In this document: in pieces, positions 36,486 through 46,813 of the stretch
How positions within the stretch are numbered: position 1 is the first letter of the stretch
Layout: each line of letters opens with the position of its first letter
Source: Rusavskia elegans
Lineage: Eukaryota > Ascomycota > Lecanoromycetes > Teloschistales > Teloschistaceae
Length of the DNA: 64,000 bases
NCBI GenBank assembly: GCA_011316305.1
Contig: SAUG01000068.1
Location: 124,001 to 188,000, forward strand
Direction of reading: 5' to 3'
Made by a program: the position numbers and the translations under genes
The notes under the pieces: model-generated
The model's input: the letters and a program-made list of their open reading frames with translations, nothing else
The model's database searches: none
Told to the model about the DNA's origin: nothing

Positions 36486-38832
36486 ATGGAAGCTGAGATT
36501 AGAGCACAGATACCGGGCATTGACCACGTCGTGTCCGAATATTCTGCTGTACGTAAAGATAGGTATCAACCTTGATATAGCCCTTCTTTCGGTATCCGAC
36601 CCCTACACAGTACTGAATTGGACCAAGGAATATCTGAACCATGCCTCGCAGCTGTACACGTCGGATGCGGACTCCAATGGCCAGTCGCCGCTGGATGAAG
36701 CCGCTGTCACGATATCGACCTTGTTGGCCTCGGCATCTGGTGATCTGTCTGACCAGAATGCAACCACTATCCGTAACCTTGTAGAGAAGTTCATCTCAAA
36801 GCTAAGTGCCGCCGATGGGGTCGACGGCGAGAGGAGGCAGACGGCCTCGACCGCTCGGAAGTTGGACCATGCCATTCAGGTTGGCGCCCAACGCAATGTC
36901 TCATCGACCATGGGTCTGACTGGCGGTATCGTCGACCTTGAATCCGCCAACACGAGAAAGGTCGAGTCTCGAGTCGATAGGAAGAAGCTCGAAAAGGCCG
37001 AGAGGAAGATTCAGGCCAAGCAAGACCGCAAGGTGATGAAGAATGTCGAATACGAAGCCTCGAGGTTGCTGGATCAGCCGGACGAGGCCATGTCGTACGA
37101 AGAGTTCTTCATGCAGGTCAATCCCCTGCAAATGGGAGCCGATCAAGCGTCGAAGAGCAAGGATATCAAAGTCGAGGGTGTCGATGTCTCGATTGGTGGC
37201 AAGCGTATCCTCACGGACACTACCTTGACCATGGCTTTCGGTCGTCGTTACGGTTTGGTAGGTCAGAACGGTATCGGGAAAAGTACACTGCTACGGGCGT
37301 TGAGCCGGAGAGAGCTGCCGATCCCTACCCACATCACCATCTTGCACGTTGAGCAAGAAATCACCGGAGATGATACGCCAGCCTTGCAGGCCGTCTTGGA
37401 CGCTGACGTCTGGCGGAAACATCTCCTCTCGGAACAAGAAAAGATTGTAAAGGAGCTTGCGGAGCTGGAGGCCCAGCGTTCATCAATGGCCGATACCTCC
37501 AAGGATGCCGAGAAGATCGACAAACAGCGAGAGGGATTGGATGCCTCTCTGAGCGACATTCATGGCAAATTATCAGAAATGGAGTCAGATAGAGCGGAGT
37601 CCCGTGCAGCCAGTATCCTCGCCGGTCTTGGCTTCTCAGAAGAACGCCAGCACTTCGCTACCAGAACCTTCTCCGGAGGCTGGCGAATGCGTCTTGCCCT
37701 TGCCCGCGCCCTCTTCTGCGAACCGGATCTCCTACTCCTCGACGAGCCGTCCAATATGCTGGACGTCCCCTCCATAACCTTCCTTTCCACCTACCTCCAA
37801 TCCTATCCCAGCACCCTCCTTGTCGTCTCCCACGACCGAGCCTTCCTCAACGAAGTCGCCACCGACATCGTCCACCAGCACTCCGAACGCCTCGACTACT
37901 ACAAAGGTTCCAACTTCGACTCCTTCTACGCCACAAAGGAGGAGCGCCGCAAGACCGCCAAACGCGAATACGAGAATCAAATGGTCCAACGCCAACACCT
38001 CCAAACCTTCATTGACAAATTCCGCTACAATGCCGCCAAATCGTCCGAAGCCCAATCACGGATCAAAAAACTCGAAAAGATGCCCCATCTCGAACCGCCC
38101 GAGAGCGAATACACAGTCCATTTCAAATTCCCCGACGTCGAGAAACTCTCCCCACCCATCATCCAAATGTCCAATGTCTCATTCGGCTACGACGCCACCA
38201 AAGCCCCCTTAATCAGTCACGTCGACCTAGACGTGCAACTCGACTCTCGAATCGGCATCGTCGGCCCCAACGGCGCTGGAAAAACAACCATCCTCAAACT
38301 GCTCATCGGTCAGCTCCAACCCTCCGCAGGTCTCATATCCCAAAACCCGCGATTGAGAATTGGATTCTTCGCACAACATCACGTCGACGCGCTAGACATG
38401 AACGCCAGCGCCGTAACCTTCATGGCGCGATCCTACCCGGGCAAATCCGACGAGGAATACCGTCGTCACCTCGGCGCTTTCGGCATCACAGGTACGACAG
38501 GCCTCCAAAAAATGTCCCTCCTCTCCGGCGGCCAGAAATCGCGCGTCGCGTTCGCTTGCCTTTCCCTCACGAACCCGCACATCCTTGTTCTGGACGAACC
38601 GAGTAATCATTTGGATATCGAAGCCATGGATGCGTTGAGTTCGGCGCTCAGGGCGTTTCAGGGCGGCGTGTTGATGGTGAGTCATGATGTGACGATGTTA
38701 CAGACTGTGTGTGAGAGTTTGTGGGTTTGTGATCGGGGGACGGTGGAGAAGTTTGATGGGGATGTGAAGGCTTATAAAAAGAGGATTCAGAAGCAGGCGG
38801 ATGAGATGGGGGTGGTGCAGAGGCAGAAGTAG
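36486..38832 (+). CDS. GCN20: ABCF ATPase GCN20 (translation regulator)
   Basis: Gcn20 is a soluble twin-ABC ATPase that works with Gcn1 on ribosomes to activate the eIF2-alpha kinase Gcn2 during amino-acid starvation. Exon 1 is 36486-36548 (MEAEIRAQIPGIDHVVSEYSA) and exon 2 36628-38832, joined through a 79-nt intron; the junction restores the family's SEY-x-x-YLNHAS block. The product is 755 residues, essentially the yeast length. ABC domain 1 has Walker A GLVGQNGIGKST, signature FSGGWRMRLALARALF and Walker B LLLLDEPSNMLD. Domain 2 has GIVGPNGAGKTT, LSGGQKSRVAFA and ILVLDEPSNHLD. All catalytic motifs are intact and there are no membrane segments, as expected for ABCF. GC content is raised in the second half of exon 2, but the frame is clean. 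Confidence 0.96.
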
Positions 38833-39320
38833 ATGGGGTGGGTTGCTGAAAGGCTAGGGGTAGCTGGGAGGTTAGCAAGCAATGTTATCACGACTCTGAA
38901 TGGATGATGTATCAAGAACCTTGAGTTCTTTACCGTGATATCGCTGTCTGGGATTTACCGAGATAGCAGTAAAGATCCACTACATTCGGGTTCTTGGCTA
39001 GGAACAACAATTGCTTGGCAACCAGGCCTTCAAGGTATGTGTAGATTGGGCTGCTACATACATCTTCCCCTCTCTTCAAACATTCGGTTTAACCTGGTGA
39101 AAGAAAAGATCCGCATCATGATTCATCCCTGCATTCATTCAGATCGACTCGAGCCATGTCCCCAAGAAGGTTCAGTTCCAGCCTCCAGCCTCCAAGTAGG
39201 ACGCCTCGCTGGACTCTCCTATACCACCCTACCCAAAAACCGTCCTTCCTCCCTTTTGCACCCAGGCCACTCCTATATACCAAATGTTCCTCGGTCCACA
39301 TTCTACTCCACCACCCCACA
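38833..39320. other. Intergenic, 3' flanks of convergent genes
   Basis: Nearly 490 bp separate the GCN20 and GID4 stops. Short frames only, with no repeat, RNA gene or protein recognised. Confidence 0.6.
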
Positions 39321-40458
39321 TCACCGAAACTCAATGGCCGGAAAACATCCCCGATCATCTACATGCTTCAGCTCCAACTGCTGAAACTTCTCACTCTTGG
39401 CATGGAAATAAATCCCACTGATATCGCCGCTGATCTGATTAAAGCAGATATAATAAAAGCCTTCGAAACTCGCGCCGTGGATCTCGCGCACGCGGTGGTC
39501 GGGGACCAGGAAGGATTCTTTCCAGCGCATGAAGATGTTCTCGCGCTGCGTAAAATTCTTGTAGTGGAAATCGGGTTTTTTGGCTTGCTTGCCCAGTTGC
39601 CGCCACGCGGGAAACCGGTTCCAGTGCTGCATGTCGGTTTTGTCGGTTGCACCCCAGGAGGGGTGGCGGGTTTGGAAGGTGTATTTGGGGCCGATTATTT
39701 CGCCGTCGAAGTAGGTGGTTAGGGTGGGGTGGTCTTTGGTCAGGCCTGTGGTGATGAGAAAGTCAATTGAGTGAGCGATGCGGTAATTGGTGGGGAGGGT
39801 GGCTTGCCTTCGATTTTGAGGTAGCCGCACAGAGAGGATTGGGCCATATCAACGTATTTGAGCTCGACTTCGACTTGGTACATCTGTTTGTCGGATTGCT
39901 GTTGGCCGATGAACTTGCTGAAGGGTCGAAGGAAAGAGGAGGTGAGTACTGGGATCATCTTCACTGAGGGTCAGTGCCAATGCTTGCTTTTTTCGGAAAC
40001 CCATTGCTGCATCTTACTCTTGGAAGTCGAAAACCGACATCCGATGACTCGGGGAACCTCGTGAGGTCTTGTTGCATGGGCATCGGACTCTGGCTCTGTT
40101 CTGATCTCGCTGGAGGTGCGGTAGTAATGCTAGAGCTGGACTCGGTGACTTCGCCGCTTTCCATGCTGGAAGAGGCGTAGCCTTCCTCATCATCCCAGAT
40201 CGGCATCTTCCGCAGTGGTGGACAGCTATGGATTGCTTGTGCCGAGGGAGGAACTGCCCGCGCTGGAGGTTGTGCTGTTGCTGGTTGTCGCGCGACCGGA
40301 CTGGCAACGCCATGTCGTCTCGGGGGTGAGTGAGCGTCATGTTCACTTCTGAGGTTCTGATTATCCTCGGGCGGACACGTGATGTAGGAGTTGCGTTCTA
40401 TATGCGGTGAAGGATTGAAAGTAATTGAGGCCCTGCTGTCATTTGGAACTGTAGGCAT
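39321..40458 (-). CDS. GID4: GID4/Vid24 substrate receptor of the GID/CTLH E3 ligase
   Basis: Gid4 recognises N-terminal proline degrons and delivers gluconeogenic enzymes to the GID ubiquitin ligase when glucose returns. Exons 40458-40018, 39958-39808 and 39745-39321 give 338 residues. The first 145 residues are disordered (Pro/Ala/Ser-rich). The beta-barrel follows: SSFLRPFSKFIGQQQSDKQM, YVDMAQSSLCGYLKIEGL, HPTLTTYFDGEIIGPKYTF, IFMRWKESFLVPDHRV, GASFEGFYYICFNQ and FHAKSEKFQQLELKHV. Intron 1 (59 nt) is GT-AG. Intron 2 (62 nt) begins GCAAGC after AAG and no GT alternative preserves the frame, so it is a GC-AG intron. Without it the KIE-GLTKDHPTL block would be broken by a stop-containing frame change. 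The family call is secure. Confidence 0.93.
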
Positions 40459-41056
40459 TTGGTTGCTCGAGAAGAGTATACAAATACAGAATAAGACACG
40501 AAGAAAGTATCATCAGGCGTCAATAGAAGGACTAAAGGGAATTATAGCAGAAGGAAAAGGTCATAGGTCATCATAGGCATGTCAATGACTCGAAGGCGAA
40601 GATTCAGGTTCGAACGTTGAAAGTATCGAGACTTTACGCGGGGAAGAGGAAAGGGCCGATGGAGCCAAGCGAGCTTAAGGTAGCGGTGGTCTTCGCCGGG
40701 CCCGCGCGGCCAACACCAACAAGTTAGAGCGTTGTCTCTGCATCAATGAATAGTTGAGAATTTGATGTACCCTGTTGCACCAATTGTAGACATCCAATGG
40801 TCCATGAACAAGTTGTTGATGATGCTCAAAACTACTCCTTCTAACCCCTCTGAAACAAATGTCGATCAGAGTTTGACAGCATTTACCAAGCTCAATTTAC
40901 CATGTGGAAAACGTCGACAGATCGAGAGCCTGTACTCTTCAGTCCTTATAAACTTTAGCCCAGTGAGCGTAGCAGTTGTACACGGCGTCGAACCCTCTGG
41001 TGGAGAGCCGTGGTTACTAAAGACGCAGGTTGCAGGCCTGGAGAGCAGGAAAGCGG
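40459..41056. other. Intergenic, nothing recognised
   Basis: About 600 bp hold the GID4 upstream region and the Mago 3' flank. No repeat, RNA gene or coding segment is recognised; the minus-strand frame 40866-41135 overlaps the Mago end and is a shadow. Confidence 0.55.
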
Positions 41057-41845
41057 CTATATTGGCTTGATCTGCAAGTCCACCGGGCTTATTAGTTTTG
41101 TTGTGCCGAACGAGAACGCTGTCGCAGGTTTCCATACCTTGAAGTGAAGCGAGATTAGCGAGAAGACAAGAGCCTTGAGATCCTGAACGAGATAGTAGAA
41201 AACCCGGAGCCCTTCAGGATCGGCGGATTCTGTGACATCGACCAGTGACCCGATTTTGGCCGTCTGGCACAGTATCAGCCATGTTCGTACCATCGCGAGT
41301 ACGGAAGGCGTACTTCGAAAGAGATGTGCTCGTTGCCCAGTCGGATTTCCAGTTCCTGTCTGCCATCCTTATTCTTCTCCGGCCATTTGCTGTCGTCCTC
41401 TCTGGCCATGATTAGATGTGCGGGCGCATCTCCGTTCATGGGGCCCATACTTCATGATCTCACTATCCTTGATGATGCGTTTGATCTCTGCAATGAGGAG
41501 AGAACTGACGCACACTGCGGGCAGTCAGCGCAGCCTTGTTGTCGTCTCCAACGCCCGAGACTAACTTTCTTTGCGGATCAGTGAATCATTGCGATAGTTG
41601 GAGTTGTTTGCATAGCGGGCGGAGGCGCTTCGCCCATCGGCAAGTGTCCGGAAGTCGAATTCTGTGCATCCTCGTCAGTGCCTGCGAAACCTGACTCGCC
41701 CCAGCTCCACACACCCAGAAACTCATGACCGAACCGCCCAGAGTGTCCTGAGCTGCGCTCGGAGCGTCAGCGGTTGCAGGCACCCGGGCAAAGACATTGC
41801 TCCTTACTAGTAGCGAACATAGAATGGATCGTTGGATGCAGCCAT
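41057..41845 (-). CDS. Mago nashi, exon junction complex core subunit
   Basis: Mago binds Y14 and clamps eIF4A3 on spliced mRNA in the exon junction complex; it is nuclear and shuttles. The gene is split into seven coding exons, all reconstructed here: 41845-41808, 41752-41715, 41661-41566, 41514-41451, 41401-41314, 41263-41138 and 41071-41057. The introns are 49-66 nt and all GT-AG. The product is 154 residues, the family norm. Diagnostic blocks are [90 protein letters not shown] and the terminal [12 protein letters not shown]. The last coding exon holds only four codons (IKPI) and the stop. Simple ORF search misses the gene because most exons are under 100 nt. Sequence conservation makes the junctions reliable. 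Confidence 0.96.
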
Positions 41846-41955
41846 TGTCTGGAAGTGTGTCGACAAACTTGACTCGGGAAGATTGACGTACAGGCGTTGC
41901 CTCAGCTCTCAGACCTGCACCGCCAGAATTAAGCGAGATTAGATCTCACAGTATC

Positions 41956-41991
41956 TAGGGGCTAGCGCTAACTCTATATAGCTAGCCCCTA
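41956..41991. repeat. Perfect 11-bp inverted repeat (hairpin)
   Basis: TAGGGGCTAGC at 41956-41966 is mirrored by GCTAGCCCCTA at 41981-41991 with a 14-nt spacer. It sits at the left border of the RIP island, so it could be a transposon terminus or a chance palindrome preserved because it has few CpA sites. Confidence 0.7.
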
Positions 41992-42750
41992 AATATTCTG
42001 TCGGTCGCAGGTCTAAGTTTAGGACTACTAATCTCGGTTAGGTTTATATTCGTTTTATCTCGAAAAGTCGTTATTCGTTTAATACGATAATATAGATTTA
42101 ATAACCTATCTAAGCTTCGAAAACCCTCTACGTCGCTTAGTTTTTACCTCCTCTAGGGCCGTCTCCTAAACCCGAGTCTTATTTCGAGAGTTTCTCGACT
42201 TTCCTAGCCTTTGACTTTAAAAAACGAGGGAAAACCTCGATTTTTCGACGTTTTTTCGAGAATCTTAACGGATTTTCGAGCTTTCGTCTTCGTTTCTCTT
42301 CGCGTCGCTAGCTAGAGCGTAGGCCTAGGCCCGGAGAGGCTTTTTATTATAAGAAATAAAGGGCGCATTCTCGTTGTCGTATCGAAGGAAAAAGAGGAAA
42401 ATCTTCGTTTCGGCGTACTATAAGATTTTACTCGTTTTTCGAGCTTTCGTCTTCGATTCTCGCTTCGTCGCTAGCTAGAGTTTAGGTCTAGGTCCGGAGA
42501 GACTCTTTTTCTTTCGAAAAAGAGTACGTATTCTTATCTTCGACGTCGGTAAAAAAGAGAGATCTTTTACTAAGAGATTACGATATAGAAAATACTAGAA
42601 AAAAAGGAAAATATTTCGATATTAAGGGCTCTAACTACTTAACTTGATTGTTTTTATCGTAGGAATACGTAGAGGAAAGAAAGAAAACTCGAGAAAAACG
42701 ATAATAAATAAAGTTCGAATACTAATCTGATAGGAAATCTAGAATTTAAA

Positions 42751-42855
42751 TTTAGACTCCCTACTAAGAACGTCTTAGTCAGCCGCTAGTAAGCTTGGTA
42801 TAAACAAATAATCCAACTAGGCTTGGCTATGACGTTATTATGTAGGGAGTCTGAA
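42751..42855. repeat. MITE-like element with terminal inverted repeats
   Basis: AGACTCCCTAC (42754-42764) is matched by its exact complement GTAGGGAGTCT (42842-42852). The arms extend to 14 bp with one transition mismatch (TTT/GAA). The enclosed 77 bp are non-coding. No clear target-site duplication is visible. It may be a tiny non-autonomous element or a terminus pair. Confidence 0.45.
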
Positions 42856-43215
42856 TACTGAGGCAATACAGGCGGAGAGCTTGAGCGGAAAGTGCCGTAA
42901 TTTTTGTTCACTAGCGTAGAATAGATTACGGCTGAGAACACACTCCCAATTTGACAGGTCACGGTTCCTAGGGAGTGTCATTCAGTCAGGCCGCGAGGTA
43001 TTTACTCGAAATTGTTCATGCCCGAACTTTGTCACTCATTTTGCCTTGTTCCCACCCATTAGCCCGCTCGGATCGGTACTACAACTGCTGTGCCAATGAC
43101 CACCGACTCGTGCGAGTAGCTCTACCCAAATGCTTCCAGTGGTGCCAGAACTAGTCTTTCTATTCAATCGCACCACGATCGAGACAGCTTGAGGCGCGTA
43201 GCCTTCTGTTACATC

Positions 43216-46200
43216 ATGGCGACCTTTTTGGATCATGCCTATAGCGTGGTCCACCAAGACAACACCGCTGACCAACCAACGCTTCAAGAATTAAAGACGC
43301 AGTTGGAAAAGGGCACAGACGACACAAAGGTGGAGACCATGAAAAGAATCCTGACCGTCATGCTCAATGGCGACGCCATGCCGCAATTGCTTATGCACAT
43401 CATACGATTCGTCATGCCCTCGAAAAGCAAGCCACTGAAGAAGCTCCTCTATTTCTACTACGAAATTTGTCCCAAATTGGATGCTGGAGGAAAGCTGAAG
43501 CAAGAGATGATACTGGTGTGGTATGTTCAATATCGAAAAGCAAGTGGTATAAGACGACGGTGCTAAAGGAGTACCTAGCAATGGCATTCGGAACGACCTC
43601 CAACATCCCAATGAATACATCCGCGGAAACACCCTACGCTTTCTTTGCAAGCTACGAGAAGCTGAGCTTCTTGAACCGTTGCTATCCTCAACCAGGACCT
43701 GTCTCGAGCATCGCCATGCTTATGTTCGCAAGAATGCCGTTCTCGCGGTTACTTCTATTTATTCTCACTCCGAGTCCCTCATTCCTGATGCCCCTGAACT
43801 AGTTCAGAAATTCCTAGAAGCCGAAAGTGATCATACCTGCAAACGAAACGCATTTGCGGCCTTGTCGACTATGAGCCACGACAAGGCCTTAGAGTACCTA
43901 AGTGGAATCTTCGATGGTATACCAAATGCTGATGAGTTGCTCCAACTTGTGGAACTGGAGTTCATCCGGAAGGATGCCGTTCAAAATCAACAGAACAAGG
44001 TGCGTATCCTGTCGCCTCTCTATCTGGAAGGTTTGTCAAGCTTACCTGCTCCACTCTAGGCGCGGTATTTGCGGTTGATATTTGATCTCCTGGAGGCCGG
44101 CGCAAGCACTGTTGTCTACGAAGCTGCTTCTTCACTTACGTCTCTCACAAATAATCCTGTAGCCGTCAAGGCTGCTGCAAGCAAATTCATTGAGCTGAGC
44201 ATCAAGGAGGCCGACAACAATGTCAAGCTTATCGTTTTAGATCGTGTGGATCAGCTACGGAAGAGAAACGAGGGCGTTCTCGACGACCTTACTATGGAAA
44301 TTCTGCGTGTATTGTCAAGCCCGGATATCGACGTCCGGAAAAAAGCCCTAAACCTCGCTTTGGAAATGGTGTCGAGTAAGAATGTGGAAGAAGTCGTTCT
44401 GCTATTAAAGAAAGAACTTTCGAAGACCATAGACGAGCAATATGAGAAGGTCGGTGACTGAACCAGCCTATGCTAGAAGCAAGAAGCTAATATCAGCGAC
44501 AGAACAACGAATACCGACAACTCCTGATCCATTCCATTCATCAGTGTGCTATAAAATTCTCCGAGGTTGCAGCGTCTGTCGTCGATCTGCTAATGGATTT
44601 CATTGCTGATTTCAACGCCACCTCGGCTGTGGATGTTATTTCTTTCGTGAAAGAAGTCGTCGAGCAGTTCCCGAAGCTCAGGCAATCAATCGTAGGACGC
44701 CTGGTATCGACACTTAGCGAGGTTCGCGCAGGGAAGGTCTATCGAGGCGCACTTTGGATCGTGGGCGAGTACTCGCTCGAAGCCACCGACATCCGGGAAG
44801 CTTGGAAAAGGATCAGGGCAAGTCTGGGAGAAATACCCATTCTATCTTCAGAGCAACGATTACTGGAAGAAGCATCAGACGAAAACCCAGAACCAAAGGA
44901 GCAACCGAACGGCCATCCCAAACATTCTGCCCCTACGGGTTCACGAAAGGTGTTGGCTGATGGCACATACGCAACGGAAAATGCCTTGACGAGCCAGTCT
45001 TCTGCGGCGGCAAAGCTCGAAGCTGTCAAAGCCGCACAGAAGCCGCCGCTGAGGCAATTGATACTCGATGGTGATTTTTACCTGGCGTCTGTTCTATCCT
45101 CGACCTTGACCAAGCTTGTTATGCGCCATTCCGAAATCTCACAAGATGTTGCACGGACGAACGCGTTACGTGCAGAGGCCATGCTCATCATGATATCAAT
45201 CATACGTGTGGGTCAATCTCACTTTGTGAAGAATCCGATCGATGAAGACTCTGTAGACCGGATCATGTCATGTGTGAGGTCACTCGCGGAATTTGCGCAG
45301 AAGAAAGATTTGGAGACAGTATTCCTGGACGATACCAGAAAAGCATTCAGGGCGATGGTGCAAGTCGAAGAGAAGAAGAGGCAAGAGAAAGATGCGGTTG
45401 AGAAGGCTAAATATGCGGTGCAGGTCGACGATGTGGTTCCGATACGCCAACTGGCCAAGAAAGCTACGGGTGATGGCTCTGATAACTTTGAGCTCGACCT
45501 AGAAAAGGCGACGGGCGGTGACTCTGCGACAGAAGATCTCCCTTCCAAGCTAAGCAGAGTGGTGCAGCTGACTGGCTTTTCGGACCCGGTGTATGCGGAA
45601 GCCTATGTCAAGGTGCACCAGTTCGACATCGTGTTAGACGTCTTACTCGTCAACCAAACCTCGGAAACATTGCAGAACCTGTCCATCGAATTTGCTACCC
45701 TGGGCGATCTAAAAGTGGTTGAGCGACCTACGACACAAAACCTGGGGCCCCAAGACTTCCAAAACGTTCAGAGCACGATCAAGGTGTCGTCGACGGATAC
45801 GGGCGTCATCTTTGGCAACGTTGTGTACGACGGGCCCAGCTCGACGGAGAGCAACGTGGTCATTTTGAACGATGTACACGTCGACATCATGGATTACATC
45901 CAGCCGGCACAGTGTACCGAGACACAGTTCAGGACAATGTGGACGGAGTTTGAGTGGGAGAACAAGGTTAACATCAACTCGAAAGCCAAGTCGTTGCGAG
46001 AGTTTCTTTCTCAGCTGATGTCATGTACGAACATGACCTGCCTCACGCCTGAAGCATCATTGAAAGGCGACTGTCAATTCCTCAGCGCCAATCTATATGC
46101 ACGCAGCGTTTTCGGTAATGCACGGTATTCCTTGTCGGACGAAGGTGTGCTAATGTGGTGTGCAGGGGAGGACGCTTTGGCAAACCTGAGTATAGAAAAG

Positions 46201-46314
46201 GAAGGCGACGACGGGCCGGTGACGGGATTTGTTCGCATCCGAAGTCGATCGCAAGGTCTTGCTTTGAGCCTAGGATCTCTGAAAGGGTTGAACAAGGTTG
46301 GCGCCACTGCCTGA
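43216..46314 (+). CDS. SEC26: Coatomer beta subunit (beta-COP)
   Basis: Beta-COP is part of the COPI coat for retrograde Golgi-ER vesicles. Exons 43216-43520, 43579-43999, 44060-44449 and 44503-46314 (introns 58, 60 and 53 nt) give 975 residues, the normal size. The N-terminal adaptin-like HEAT solenoid includes KLKQEMILVCN across the first junction, then DLQHPNEYIRGNTLRFLCKL, LEHRHAYVRKNAVLAV and EFIRKDAVQNQQNKARYLRL. Middle blocks are YRGALWIVGEYS and the linker PPLRQLILDGDFYLASVLS. The C-terminal appendage follows (LTGFSDPVYAEAYVKVHQFD, FGNVVYDGPSSTESNVVILN, LNDVHVDIMDYIQPA). All junctions agree with the family. ATG at 43216 begins MATFLDHAYSVV, the expected N-terminus. Confidence 0.96.
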
Positions 46315-46813
46315 AGAATTCCATGTTGGCATTGTACTCATAGTGCTGTGTCCAGTGAATTGACGACGAGCTTCTTTACTCCCACGGACGGGTCAGAGAA
46401 TGAGACATGTTGTCCAATTTGGACCGATGTGCGCGCTCTCGAAGGGCCGCTTGAGGAAAGGGGAACAGGTGGCGAAGGAATATGAGGACTGTATTCGGCG
46501 ACAACCACTCTGAAGCTGGGGTGGCGATCTCCATGAAGCGCATCTGCTGTCGCCGGTCCGACTCTGTAGTAGGAGACATGTCATAATAGCCCATCCAAAA
46601 GAACCAAAGGGTAGAAAGGCTGTGCTTATCGTCGTACGAGCTGCTTTGCTGTACCTGCATTACAGCTGTGCCTGAAAGCTGTCAGGTACAGCCAGCGGTT
46701 TGAGCTTGTAGATCCCTGTCCGGGATTCAAACCCCACGAATGGGAGGGTCAGAACATACCAGTATTGGTACCTTGCTTGACTGGTCATAAATTTTCATGA
46801 ACATGTTATTCGC
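46315..46813. other. Intergenic, nothing recognised
   Basis: This 500-bp stretch separates two same-strand genes. A 94-codon minus-strand ATG frame (46376-46660) has no recognisable product. A tRNA-like B-box (near 46725) lacks an A-box partner. Confidence 0.55.

Larger units (their letters stand above)
41950..42860. repeat. RIP-degraded repeat island
   Basis: In 42061-42420 I count only one CA and two TG dinucleotides against well over twenty TA, the signature of C-to-T change at CpA on both strands. A block at 42273 (TTTTCGAGCTTTCGTCTTCG, continuing through CGTCGCTAGCTAGAG and TAGGYCTAGGYCCGGAGAG) recurs at 42436 with T-for-C type differences. The original repeat therefore had internal duplication of about 163 bp. 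The element type can no longer be read. Confidence 0.75.
41846..43215. other. Gene-free stretch dominated by a RIP-type island
   Basis: Between Mago and SEC26 (divergent genes) most of the sequence is AT-rich and CpA/TpG-poor. The SEC26-proximal 300 bp return to normal composition. No coding trace of the original element can be read. Two inverted repeats and a diverged direct repeat are listed separately. Confidence 0.65.

Noticed and set aside
36520..36627. In-frame extension upstream of GCN20 exon 2
   Set aside because: The true start MEAEIRAQIPGIDHVV lies in another frame at 36486 and splices to 36628, as in homologues.
46376..46660. 94-codon minus-strand ATG frame between SEC26 and the sphingoid kinase gene
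   Set aside because: No recognisable domain, short, and no supporting splice or composition signal.
46690..46760. tRNA-like B-box on the minus strand (GGTTTGAATCCC)
   Set aside because: No A-box or foldable acceptor and D stems upstream on that strand; the T-stem itself mismatches.
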